Shown here one piece after another: positions 33,251-43,050 of a stretch of DNA of 64,000 nt. The stretch lies in the NCBI GenBank assembly GCA_002286855.1, contig NRSV01000011.1, positions 310,001 to 374,000 of the forward strand, given 5' to 3'. The DNA comes from Bipolaris cookei (lineage: Eukaryota; Ascomycota; Dothideomycetes; Pleosporales; Pleosporaceae). The first letter of the stretch is position 1; every line of letters begins with the position of its first letter. A program made the translations under genes and the position numbers. The notes beneath the pieces are model-generated. The model saw only the letters and a program-made list of their open reading frames with translations. It made no database searches and was not told the origin of the DNA.

Positions 33251-35071
33251 CTAAAGCCTCGCCCTCTCCATCCTCGCTTTGGGATGTCTCTCATCAATCC
33301 TCGGCAACTTCCCACTCCACGTACTCCCATTCTTCAGGAAAATTCTCCTCCAATCCGTAGGATTAAGCGGTGTCTGCGCCCATCTCATACACCTCTTGCC
33401 TCCCACTTTCGCCCTCTTATCCTGCGCAATACCACTCGCAGCCGCAACTTTCGATCCGCGCTCAGCCCCAAAATTACTCGGGATAGCCTGACTAAACTCC
33501 TTAGCACTGACTTCAAGCAGGGCCTCTGTATCCGCCTTGATACGGTCAGCGAGGAGTCGGATGGAGGACTCGGCGCAATGCGCGTCGTGCGCGCGGCGCT
33601 GCCAGTACTCAAGGAAGCGATATGCGTGGCCGAGCATGCCGCACATTGCGCCTGCGGAATGCAAAAAGTGGCCGTTGCCAAAGGAATCGCCGGCGACGAC
33701 GCCGTTGGTGGCGATGCGGGCGTCTGTGCCGATGCGCTCGATGAGACTGAAGGGTTTGGGGCCGTATACCATGCTTACGCGGCGAAGCTCGTCGAGCGAG
33801 ATTTCGAGGATCAATGAGGCTTGCGAGATGTAGTAGTCGTAGAGTAGGAGTTGGTAGGCGGCGAAGTACTCGGCCGAGTCTTTGCTTGTGGTGGGACAGA
33901 CGAGGCCGCGTGCTGTTGGGCAGAGCGATATGTGTTCGGGGACTTCGACGATGAGCCAAGATACCCGGGGGTCTTTTTCATGGCCGACGGCTATTTGGCG
34001 GACCCAGGTCTCGTTGCCATGTTGGTCGAGTTCTGAGGCGATGCGGCGGCGCAGGCGGCCGTCGACGAGGATGTTAAATTGGCCGGCGACGAAGTCGGCT
34101 TGAGCGACTTTGGGTCCTTGGCCGTCGCCATGGTCGACTTCTACGTCGTGCTGTTGGAACCCTAGATCTTCTGCTTCGCGGCAGTTGATGCCTGTCGCGA
34201 TGCTGAAGAGCTCTGGGACGCCGAGATTGATGAAATCGCTTCCTGGTGTACGGATGCGCTGGAGGTTGTTGTGGTACTGTACTTCAGTGACTTCTTCAAT
34301 ACGGATCTGGACGCGGCCGCAAGGAAGATGGACCAGCCCGCTTCCATCCTGCACAACGCGATGTTTAGAGAATAGACGGCATCTAGGCGTTCTTCCAGCA
34401 TTCAGGTCGATCTTTTCGAGCTGCTCGAGGTATCGCCGTAGAAGAAGCTGAATAGAAGAAGCTGCAGCTTGCCATGTTGACGGTCCATCAAGCACTTCAC
34501 GCATGTCGGTCCGGATCTTGCTTGCATCGGGCGCAGTAGGAATGGTCGGGGGTGGCACAGATGTTACAGTACGATGTGGTCGTCCATCTTTCCAACGGTC
34601 ATCAATGTATTCGATGTCATGGATGTCGCCAACCATGTGGTGGCTCTTGTCGTACCCTTCGATGATTGCTCCTGGTATAATAACTCCGGCCATTGTTGAC
34701 TGTGAGTAGAATAGACCAGCAAGTGTGAACGGCGATCCATCAAGTCTCTTTGGCATATTTTCGAGGCCGTAGCGGTCCAGCATCATCTTATCAATCAGTC
34801 CCAGCTGATGATACATGTCCTCGCGAATGTTCCAGTGTACGCCTAGAAAAGGATCGCCACGAAGTTCAACACCGACGGCACGTCGTCCCATAGCTATGGT
34901 CCATAGCATGGCCAGCATGTTTGTGCCTCCAAGGCCAATGGCTACAAAGTCCGCATCTTTGACTCCTATCAGATCCGCCGAGCGACTGCCGCCTGGAGTT
35001 GTGACATTTTGGGTCCGCTCTTGGGCTAGGTACTTGGTTGTCATATAAGAGCTTTTGTTAATTGAAGCCAT
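33251..35071 (-). CDS. FAD-dependent oxidoreductase-like protein, function unknown
   Basis: This intronless gene encodes 606 residues. A Rossmann-type dinucleotide fold begins at about residue 41: DFVAIGLGGTNMLAMLW, followed by an acid-ended strand AVGVE about 25 residues later, as in FAD-binding proteins. Near residue 465 it has NGVVAGDSFGNGHF, which resembles the GD motif that contacts FAD ribityl phosphate in hydroxylase-type flavoproteins. Conserved-looking blocks such as VHWNIREDMYHQLGLID and DMREVLDGPSTWQ suggest a real family, but I cannot name it. No signal peptide or membrane helix is seen. It is divergent from a cytochrome P450 gene 2.1 kb away, which hints at a shared oxidative pathway. 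Absence of introns in a 1.8-kb gene leaves acquisition by transfer open. Confidence 0.7.
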   Translation of the reverse strand: MASINKSSYMTTKYLAQERTQNVTTPGGSRSADLIGVKDADFVAIGLGGTNMLAMLWTIAMGRRAVGVELRGDPFLGVHWNIREDMYHQLGLIDKMMLDRYGLENMPKRLDGSPFTLAGLFYSQSTMAGVIIPGAIIEGYDKSHHMVGDIHDIEYIDDRWKDGRPHRTVTSVPPPTIPTAPDASKIRTDMREVLDGPSTWQAAASSIQLLLRRYLEQLEKIDLNAGRTPRCRLFSKHRVVQDGSGLVHLPCGRVQIRIEEVTEVQYHNNLQRIRTPGSDFINLGVPELFSIATGINCREAEDLGFQQHDVEVDHGDGQGPKVAQADFVAGQFNILVDGRLRRRIASELDQHGNETWVRQIAVGHEKDPRVSWLIVEVPEHISLCPTARGLVCPTTSKDSAEYFAAYQLLLYDYYISQASLILEISLDELRRVSMVYGPKPFSLIERIGTDARIATNGVVAGDSFGNGHFLHSAGAMCGMLGHAYRFLEYWQRRAHDAHCAESSIRLLADRIKADTEALLEVSAKEFSQAIPSNFGAERGSKVAAASGIAQDKRAKVGGKRCMRWAQTPLNPTDWRRIFLKNGSTWSGKLPRIDERHPKARMERARL

Positions 35072-37203
35072 GTAGGCGATGGTGCGGACTGTATGTCGCG
35101 AGTTGGTATTGGTAGATTATTGTGGGAGACTTTGCAAGTCTGGAAAAGAAAAGAAAAATGGACTTGTGAAAGACCATACTGACCAAGATAGATCGCGATC
35201 TCAGTATGCTACTGAGACCTGGAGTCCGCAGCTTACGCCTGTATTGGGGGCTTGACCTTCTCAACCAAGCAAGTGCCGATCCTTCCATGCACGGTCTTGC
35301 AGGGTTCTTTGACGACCTCTCTATCGGGTTTGCGTGAGATCTGAGTCTGTGATACTGTATCAGTTCGGCAGAGAGATCACCCTTATGGCCTCATGGTGTT
35401 CTCCTCAAAATGGCTTTACGTGGTTTCAAGGTGCGATAACGAGGCGAACGCGATACTGCAGCTCCAGTAGGGAGTGGCCACATGTTCGCTCCCCAGGGCT
35501 CGCACAAGCAATACAGAACAGACGCGACTAGCGTCTTCTTTCGATATAGCGTCCTATGTGGCAGCTTGTATCTAGCTTATCTGAGATAGTTTGATTGAAC
35601 AGAATAGGAGACTGATCGGTGCGTTGCAGTATCAATCGCAACGATGCCCACATGGGCCCGTAAACACGAGAAGCGAACTACCGCGATGTACCGCTTGCTA
35701 CTCGTGAATATACCCCCCAAAATTCAGGCAGCTCTTCTCTTATTTCGGGAATTGTGGCTTCGTAGGACTCATGATCGATCTGAGATAAATTCTCCGTAGA
35801 TATGCAAGAATGGAAGGTCTTATACTTGGCGCGTTGTTTGGTTGATGTCGAGGATGGGAACGAATCAACATTCGCAGGTGACCAGTAACAAATGGGGGAG
35901 AGGTCACTAAGGCGACCAACTAAAATTGCCCATAGACGCGCATTCTCTTGGATTTGTGCACAAGGGGGAGTGGAAAAAATGGAGAAATCCTAGTACGTAC
36001 CAATCCGCGGACGGCAAGACGGGCCGACGCTAGGTCAAACACAAATTTGATGACCGCTCACCCCCAGCACTGAATAGCATTACCAATCTTATCCAGGCAA
36101 GACTCCAAAGCTCGAAATGGTACGGAGAGATAAATGGGCTACCTCGGCTAGTTTTCACATGTCCAGGGCCATACCAAACTCCACAGAGTAACCAATCTCT
36201 CATTGGCTTGGGGGCTTTTGACCCTATCAAAGTGGTTCGACCTTAACTACACATAGATCACCTTCTTATCTGGTCCAATCATATGATGACATCAGATACG
36301 GCAGCTTCGATAGGAAGCAATGTTCACCCTTGGGATTGAAGCAATGATATCTATTCACAGGCTCAGCTAACAAGAGTTTCAATAATTAGTTCAAGTTCAG
36401 CCCTGCATCTGCGAGGTCCTCCTGAGCCTGATAAGGTATTTTGGTGGTCGCGTATCTCGATTCAAGCACCGTTTTCTGCAGGTAATATCATTACTGCAAG
36501 GCTGAGCTAGGAGGAAGCCAGAATACCCCTTAATGAAGAAACTTGCATATATCAATTCTTAGTTTAACTTCAAGAACTCCCGATGCTGCTCAAAAAGGAA
36601 GGCTGAGATCTTGATATAGGAAAAAGGGTTAACGTCAAAGCTGCAATTGCTGGATCACAAAAAACGATTCATAGAGCCTTCATGATCAAGTCATTAACGC
36701 TGAGCTGAACCAGAGATCGTGAATAGCGGCACCAGCGACGTCAATACCAGACATCGTCCCATGTCAAGTTGTGGGCCCTGAAAATGATGTTGCCATCCGG
36801 CCGGAAGATACCATACAAGAACCACGAACTCAATAGAACACTACAAAATTTATTAAGACCCCGATCTTGGGCAGTGTACAATCTCATCAGTAGAGCATTG
36901 CATCTGAGAAAAGGGTCAGGGAATGCCTCGATTCCGGGTTCCCCACTGGAAGAAGAATGATGACGTGAATTTCAATGAGATCCTTAGCAAACTGATATCA
37001 CAATAGTGCCAATGTGGCATCCCCGACTCGACTCCAACCAAAGTACTCTCATCCATGATCATACATCTCCGTACGAGAGTTGGGATCAACCTTCTCTACA
37101 AAACCCCTGCGATGGGTTCTCTTGACCATGGCAGCATCTCCACTTCACTTTTTTCCCTTAGACACTTCACTGTCACCAAGATTTCCAAGCACCGTCAGTT
37201 AAC
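35072..37203. other. Divergent intergenic region between flavoprotein and P450 genes
   Basis: About 2.1 kb lie between the two divergent oxidoreductase genes. I see no coding frame with family features and no obvious repeat. Any shared promoter elements would lie here. Confidence 0.5.
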
Positions 37204-38900
37204 ATGTCGTACACATTGCTCGACACCGTCAATGTGAGGAACGTGATTGTTGTGATCGCGGCGTTGAGTTTCTTCTTGTATCGATTATGGGAGATCCGAG
37301 CTCGAAGAAAGGTAAATAGCAGATAACCATCTCTCTGATTCGAAAGCTAACATATCAAAGGAACAAGACGCATTTGGAAAACGAATGGGTTGCGAACTGC
37401 TGCCTAAATTGATCACTGAATGGCCTCTAGGCGTGGACCTTCTTTTCAAGGCAGGCCGTCATGTAAAGGATCAGACACTGATGCAATTCTTTACCGACAT
37501 TGTCGAGTCGAGTGGATTTACACATGAGCAGCGACTGCGTAAGTTGGAAACGCGGAATTTCGGGAATAGCGCTGATGATCATAAGTCGGTAAGATAACTT
37601 ACAATACGATCGAGCCTAAGAATATTGAGGCAGTTCTTGGAACTCAGTTCGAAAGTCAGTCTGTAGGCTACATCTTCTATAACCTTTGACTAACAGAGTT
37701 ACAGATTTTGGCGTTGGGAAGCGCTTCAACAATTTCAAGCCTCTGATGGGAAGTAGTATCTTCACTCAAGACGGAGCAGAGTGGAAGCATTCGCGTGCAC
37801 TCCTCCGCCCTCAATTAGCAGCGAACCTCCAAAAAAATTATGATGCAGTCGCAAGTGCAGTCGACAAACTCATCAAGGCTATCCCAGATGATGTGGTTGT
37901 AGATTTATTGCCCCTTTTCTACGAGCTAGCCCTCAACACAACATTGTTCCTCCTGTTCGGAAGCACAATGGGCTACTCGCAAACAGGCGACAACACACGA
38001 GAAGCCGAAGAATTTGCCGACGCCTTTCTCGTAGCACAGGAATACCTATCTCATCGCGGCCGCCTAGGAGATTACTACTGGCTCGCCAATTCAATGAAGT
38101 TCCGGCGCGCCTGCAAAACTACTCATCGCTTCATCGATCAGGGTATTGAAGCAGCGCTCAAGGACGCAAAGGATGATAGCGCCGACAAGAACTCCAGCTT
38201 CACCAGTGCTCTCCGCCGCAAAACCTCGGACAGACAATCGATCCGCGCACAATGCCTCGCCGTCCTTCTAGCAGGCAGAGACACCACAGCCTGCACTCTC
38301 TCCTGGGCATTCCGTCTCTTTGTGCGCCACCCCCAAGTCTTCGAAAAGCTGCGCGGAGAAATCGACGCAACGATTGGTCTAGGCAAAGATGCGCCGCACC
38401 CAACTCGCGCCACAATGAAACGCATGCCCTATCTCGACGCAGTCTTCAAAGAAGTCCTTCGCCTCTACCCTATTGCTCCCGTCAATGGCCGCACCGCAAA
38501 CTGCACAACTACACTCCCCGTCGGCGGCGGACCCTCGGGCCAATCCCCCTTTCTCGTCCGCAAAGGCGAAGTAATCGGGTACTCCGTGTACGTCATGCAC
38601 CGCCGCAAAGATCTCTACGGCGAAGACGCCAACGAGTTCCGACCTGAGCGCTGGGAAGACGGGACCTTGTTCCGCAGGATAGGGTATGGGTACTTGCCTT
38701 TTAACGGGGGCCCGAGGGTGTGCTTGGGGCAGGAGTATGCGCAGCTCGAGATTGGGTATACGATGGTGAGGATGATTCAGAATTTCCCGAATATGAAGTT
38801 GCCGGTGGGTGAGACGGTTGTGCCGACGGGCATGGAGAAGCAGGCGCTTACGCTGGTGCTTGCGCCGGGGGAGGGGTGTCGGGTGCATATGCGCTCGTAA
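37204..38900 (+). CDS. Cytochrome P450 (CYP52-like group)
   Basis: Exons 37204-37311, 37361-37538, 37586-37654 and 37705-38900 give 516 residues. The protein is a membrane-anchored haem monooxygenase: an N-terminal helix (about residues 12-27) is followed by ARRK. Intron 2 removal rebuilds TYNTIEPKNIEAVLGTQFE, a motif of alkane/fatty-acid hydroxylase-type P450s. FTQDGAEWKHSR (C-helix) follows. The I-helix oxygen-binding motif is AGRDTT, ExxR is KEVLRLYP, and the haem loop is FNGGPRVCLGQE with Cys458. Introns are 49, 47 and 50 bp. CYP52-like enzymes hydroxylate fatty acids or alkanes, but the substrate here is not determined. The gene is divergent from the FAD-dependent protein. Confidence 0.9.
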
Positions 38901-39275
38901 GGGTGTGAGGTGGGCTTGGGGTTTTATGTAGGGTTTGATGGAAATGTAATATGTAGATAGGCAGTTCTTGGTAATAGGTTCGTTCTGGTCAATCGATCAG
39001 CTGTTGGTTTTATCGGTACTTTGTTTGTGATTTGACGTGTTCTGGACTTTGGCTGAGATGAAGAGGCACTAGGACAGCATGCTCCACACGATGATTATCT
39101 GCACTCTGATCAATTAGATCCAACAATTCATTCTTTCATATCTTTTCTCTCTCAATGCCATTCCAGGCCCACAAGGTCTATCCTCAATATCTCGCCCTCC
39201 TATCCCCTTTCCCCGTAAACGCGCAGTTCATCGTCGTTTAACCTACAAAATGATCAACAAATCAGCGCTGCGACC
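38901..39275. other. Intergenic between convergent genes
   Basis: These 375 bases separate the 3' ends of the P450 and RidA genes. Nothing else is seen. Confidence 0.55.
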
Positions 39276-39940
39276 CTATAACTTCGCGCTCATACCGTTG
39301 TAAGCAATGCACTCAATCTCCACCGGCACACCCTTTGGCAGCTGCTTAACCGCGACACAGCTGCGCGCAGGCTTGTGCGAAAAGTACTGTTCGAAGACGC
39401 CGTTCATTTCGGCAAAGTGGGCCATGTCATCGAGGAAGACGTTGACCTAGGTAAAAGGTAAGACGTCAGTTACAGGTGTCTCTTAATAGCCAACACAGCG
39501 CGTATGTTGTGAAACCAAGCGTAGTGCTTGCGTTTATGCTAGGAGGTAATATGGAAGTTCAAGACGCACCTTGACGACACGGTCCAGACCAACACCCGCC
39601 TCGGTGAGAATGCCCTTGATGTTCTCACAGCACATTTTCGTCTTGTCTGCGATGCTGCCTTCAATCAAGTTGCCCTTTGTGTCCGCGGGGATCTGGCCTG
39701 AGACGAAAATGCTGGGGCCGGCGATGATGGCTTGGGACTAGTGGGGATGGTATGGTTAGGGCTCGTCGAATGTAAAGGTGCTTGGAACCTTTATTATGGG
39801 GGGAAAGAAGAACGTACGTAGGGTCCCGCAGCTACGTTTTGTTGTTAGCGCTCACTCGCAACATGGACGTGTCGAGAGCAATTAGGGGAAAACGTACGAG
39901 GGCAGGCATTGGCAGTCGATACTTTCTTGATTTCCGACAT
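39276..39940 (-). CDS. RidA/YjgF family enamine/imine deaminase
   Basis: Four exons (39940-39898, 39831-39818, 39737-39570, 39446-39276) give 131 residues, the standard family length. RidA (yeast Hmf1/Mmf1) hydrolyses reactive enamines/imines such as 2-aminoacrylate made by threonine/serine dehydratase, in cytosol or mitochondria. Spliced features are AGPYSQAI near the N-terminus, IFVSGQIPAD, VNVFLDDMAHFAEMN, and the C-terminal PARSCVAV with the conserved arginine and VEIECIA. Exon 2 is only 14 bases and encodes the AGPY part; both its borders have GT and AG. There is no clear mitochondrial presequence, so the product is probably cytosolic. Confidence 0.9.
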
Positions 39941-40724
39941 TTTTCTTCGTTGCTCAGTCGCAATGGCTTGGATTCAATTGGCAATCTCGTTATTGAAGGA
40001 GTGAAGGTAGTAGCTCTCTCAACGCACAAAAGTCTTGTAGTAGTAAAGAGTCGTTGACAAAAGACAATGCGTTGCATGGGACACTTTATCTACGTCTGGC
40101 AAAACGAGGCTATCGTCGGGAAATCCGCTATGATAAGTAACTACTTGGACAGGGCCGACCGGCTGCCAAAACCCCACCTGATAATGGCCAGAGGGGCATC
40201 CAGTGGCCGTTACATCAGCTGTATACTGTGATAATGAGGGGCATCCGCACGGTTGCCGGCGGCCGGCATCAAAGCCAATGAGCGTCACCCCCACCTTTCC
40301 GTTTTTGGTGCTAGCGTCTACTAGTGTGCCAGCGTAGAGGGGTAAATGTAAGATTTTTTAGTCTAGTCGGGATTTTCGCGACGGGAAAAGTATACTGGTT
40401 ATACGATGAGCAGCACTTACGTGGCAGATGCAAAGTAAGCTAGGTAGCGTGGATATTTGATAAGATACATGTAGTGGGTATAAGCAGAACATTGTCAAAA
40501 AGGTGCTTGCCAGGATGTGGCTCGTATGCTTTCTCTAATCCTTCCATGAAAGGACCTATCTTCGTTGCCATGTACTCTGAATAAATGTCCAAAACCAAAT
40601 AAATACCACCCAAATGCGATTCTCGCTGTCTATGGCCTGTTATGTGTGTTGCACCACCTCGGTTCCAATGTGCTAGAATCGAATTTAAAATCGAGAGCTG
40701 AGCTCGGGACCTGGAATGGCCTCT
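39941..40724. other. Intergenic, RidA promoter side
   Basis: These 784 bases hold the RidA promoter and the 3' flank of the APRT gene. No gene is recognised. Confidence 0.5.
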
Positions 40725-41482
40725 CTACTGCTCAAGGTTTGCAAGGAATGTGTATACTGGCGCGTTGAGCTTATCACGGCCCTTTAGGAAAGCGACTTCG
40801 TCGAGGAAGAGGTATCCAACAACTGTTCCGCCAAGCTTTGTGACGAGAGATCCCGCGGCAACCGCAGAGCCGCCTACATCTCGATTAGCGCCGATACAAT
40901 CACAAAGGCTCGTGCTGAGCCTAGCAGTCTTTACATACCAGTCGCAATGATGTCGTCAACAATGAGCACCTTCTGGTCACTCTTTACGGCATCGGCCTGC
41001 ATCTGAAAGAAATCGCTTCCATACTCTTTCTCGTATTCTGCGGTCTCGCAGGGACCGGGCAGCTTTCCCTGCTTGCGCACCGGCACAAAACTGGCGCCCA
41101 TTCTCAGCGCCAGACTGGGTCCAAACAAAAATCCGCGCGCATCCAGTCCGACAATCACATCCGGTTTGCCGGATGCGCTGAAGTGCTGTTCGACGGCGAG
41201 TTCCAGTCCGCGTATCAGGCTCTCGTGCAGCTGTGGGTTTGCGAATAAAGGCATAATATCTTCGAAAAGGACGCCCGGCTTGGGGAAGTCTGGGAATTGG
41301 CGCAATGACGACTTCAGCGTGCTTTTAAGACTGGCGAGTTCGGCGGCGGCGGAGGCACCGGAGGTGGAGAGTCCGCCTTGGGAGGGGCCATTGTTGGTCG
41401 ACTCGACGTGAGAGCTGGCGGGGGTTGTGGTGTTGACCGAGTTGGTGGATTGGGCGGCGGCGGAGTCGTGGGGAGCAGACAT
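40725..41482 (-). CDS. APT1: Adenine phosphoribosyltransferase
   Basis: Exons 41482-40939 and 40873-40725 give 230 residues; the 65-bp intron interrupts the PRPP motif. APRT makes AMP from adenine and PRPP in purine salvage. The core shows FPDFPKPGVLFEDIMPLF, the VGLDARGFLFGPSLA loop, VPVRKQGKLPG, and the PRPP-binding motif VLIVDDIIATGGSA, completed by exon 2. The end DEVAFLKGRDKL is also typical. About 45 residues rich in Ser, Thr and Asn precede the conserved core, longer than the usual fungal enzyme (about 180-190 residues). No internal ATG offers a shorter start before the core, so the extension is probably real. Confidence 0.92.
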
Positions 41483-42297
41483 TATGAAGGAAGGGGGAGG
41501 GGTCCCAGAGAGATAAGTAGTAATCGCTCAGTCTAGTCTGGGGAGGGGGGATGGTGAGATAGGGCTAGGTAGAGGCTGCCGATTAGAGGGGGGGGTGAGT
41601 GGTCAAGGCTGAGGGGCTGGCTGGCTGGCTGCCGTGTAATGCTGTCAGCTTCGGGAGACAGGACAAGGTGCGCAACGAGTACCCAGCGCCAAAGACAGTC
41701 TGTCGACTCTGAGTCGAAGCAGGAAAAAAAAGTTAGCCCTTGTGCAAAGCGGTCCGGCGTATACCAGCACACAGGCCCATGGCGAATAGAAGGGCGGGGT
41801 GGGCGGGGTGGCGCCCCACCAGGTCTAGCCCGTTGCGCCGAGTAGTAGCACACGGTTTCAGTTGTGCCGGCGCCTGTACACCACCACGACGCCTCTCGCC
41901 AGTGCCCGCTCCATCTGTACTTACAGCAGTCCTCCCTGTCTGCATTGGCGTCTTGGGGTGTCTCGAATCACGCCTGTGGCCCACCTGTACATACTTTGCA
42001 TGTCGACGTCAGGATACATGGACGACCGGGGGAGCTAGGAGTCATAACGAGCGCCTAAGAGGGCTTGCCTCAACAGATTCTCTTTCCCTCTACAGCGACG
42101 CTTCTCGCGGCCTTGGTCGTCCACCTCGTTGCGTGCCTTCGACAAGATGACAAGCAGGACTCGCCCCTTTTTTCTTTGCTCTGCCGGGGCTGGCATGTCA
42201 TCCATTCCATGATACGTGGGCCTCACGTCACTGCCAGCTTTGTTCGCCTCGAGCAAGGCATGGGCCAAACCATATTCCCCACGTACTTGTAACTGCC

Positions 42298-42334
<37 letters not shown>

Positions 42335-43050
42335 CTAATGCGGCCTACCCTACGGCGGTGAGACGTTCTAGAAGGTCGAGCGGGAAGCATGGGACAGGTG
42401 TGCGCTTACTTTGCAACTCTTCCACTCATTACCATGCTAGCACATCACATCTTCCCAGCAAACCAATTCTTGGTGAACCAGTAACATCCACCCTTACAGC
42501 CAACCGGGTAATCTTCGTCTGACTAAGCGGTTTAGCTTTCGGGCACGTTGGCCTCATCGGAACAATGCTCTCGGCTTGGGAGCCACTGGTAGTATAATTT
42601 ACGCGTCCTCGCAGCTCGCAGGCCCTTTGTCCCCACAACAAGTCGTGGCTTGCATATGCAAATGCACCCCGTCCAAAACAGTCGCCCCGTATTCTGTTGT
42701 ACGGCAGCCTCTTTATTCTCAACGTTCCAAGGTTCGCCAACACACTTGTCATGCACTCATCCATTGCGCCATCGACGACCTGGTAATATCATGACACATT
42801 GAAGCAGTCTCTGCAATTATTCCTGAGACAAAGACGCGTGTCACCTAGCAAAGAACTACCATGGCAATAATACTGATTTATAGATCAAAACTTTGCTCTA
42901 GAAGCTCAGGAAAAGGTGGATATATATTGTTTAATATGCCGCTAAATGTGCGGATCCGTCCGATGCCAGACTAGAAGGAACCACTGCATGCTCAAACCCA
43001 CGACTTTTGTTCTCTACACGTTCGTAATAACCAAAGGTAACAAAACTGCC
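41483..43050. other. Intergenic with a TG microsatellite
   Basis: About 1.57 kb lie between the APRT start and the fusion gene's stop. The first 150 bases are pyrimidine-rich in the APRT sense. A TG microsatellite lies at 42302-42333. Frames of up to 136 codons here have no family features. Confidence 0.5.
42302..42333. repeat. TG microsatellite, 16 units
   Basis: Sixteen uninterrupted TG units are present. This is a simple-sequence repeat likely to vary in length between isolates. Confidence 0.95.
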
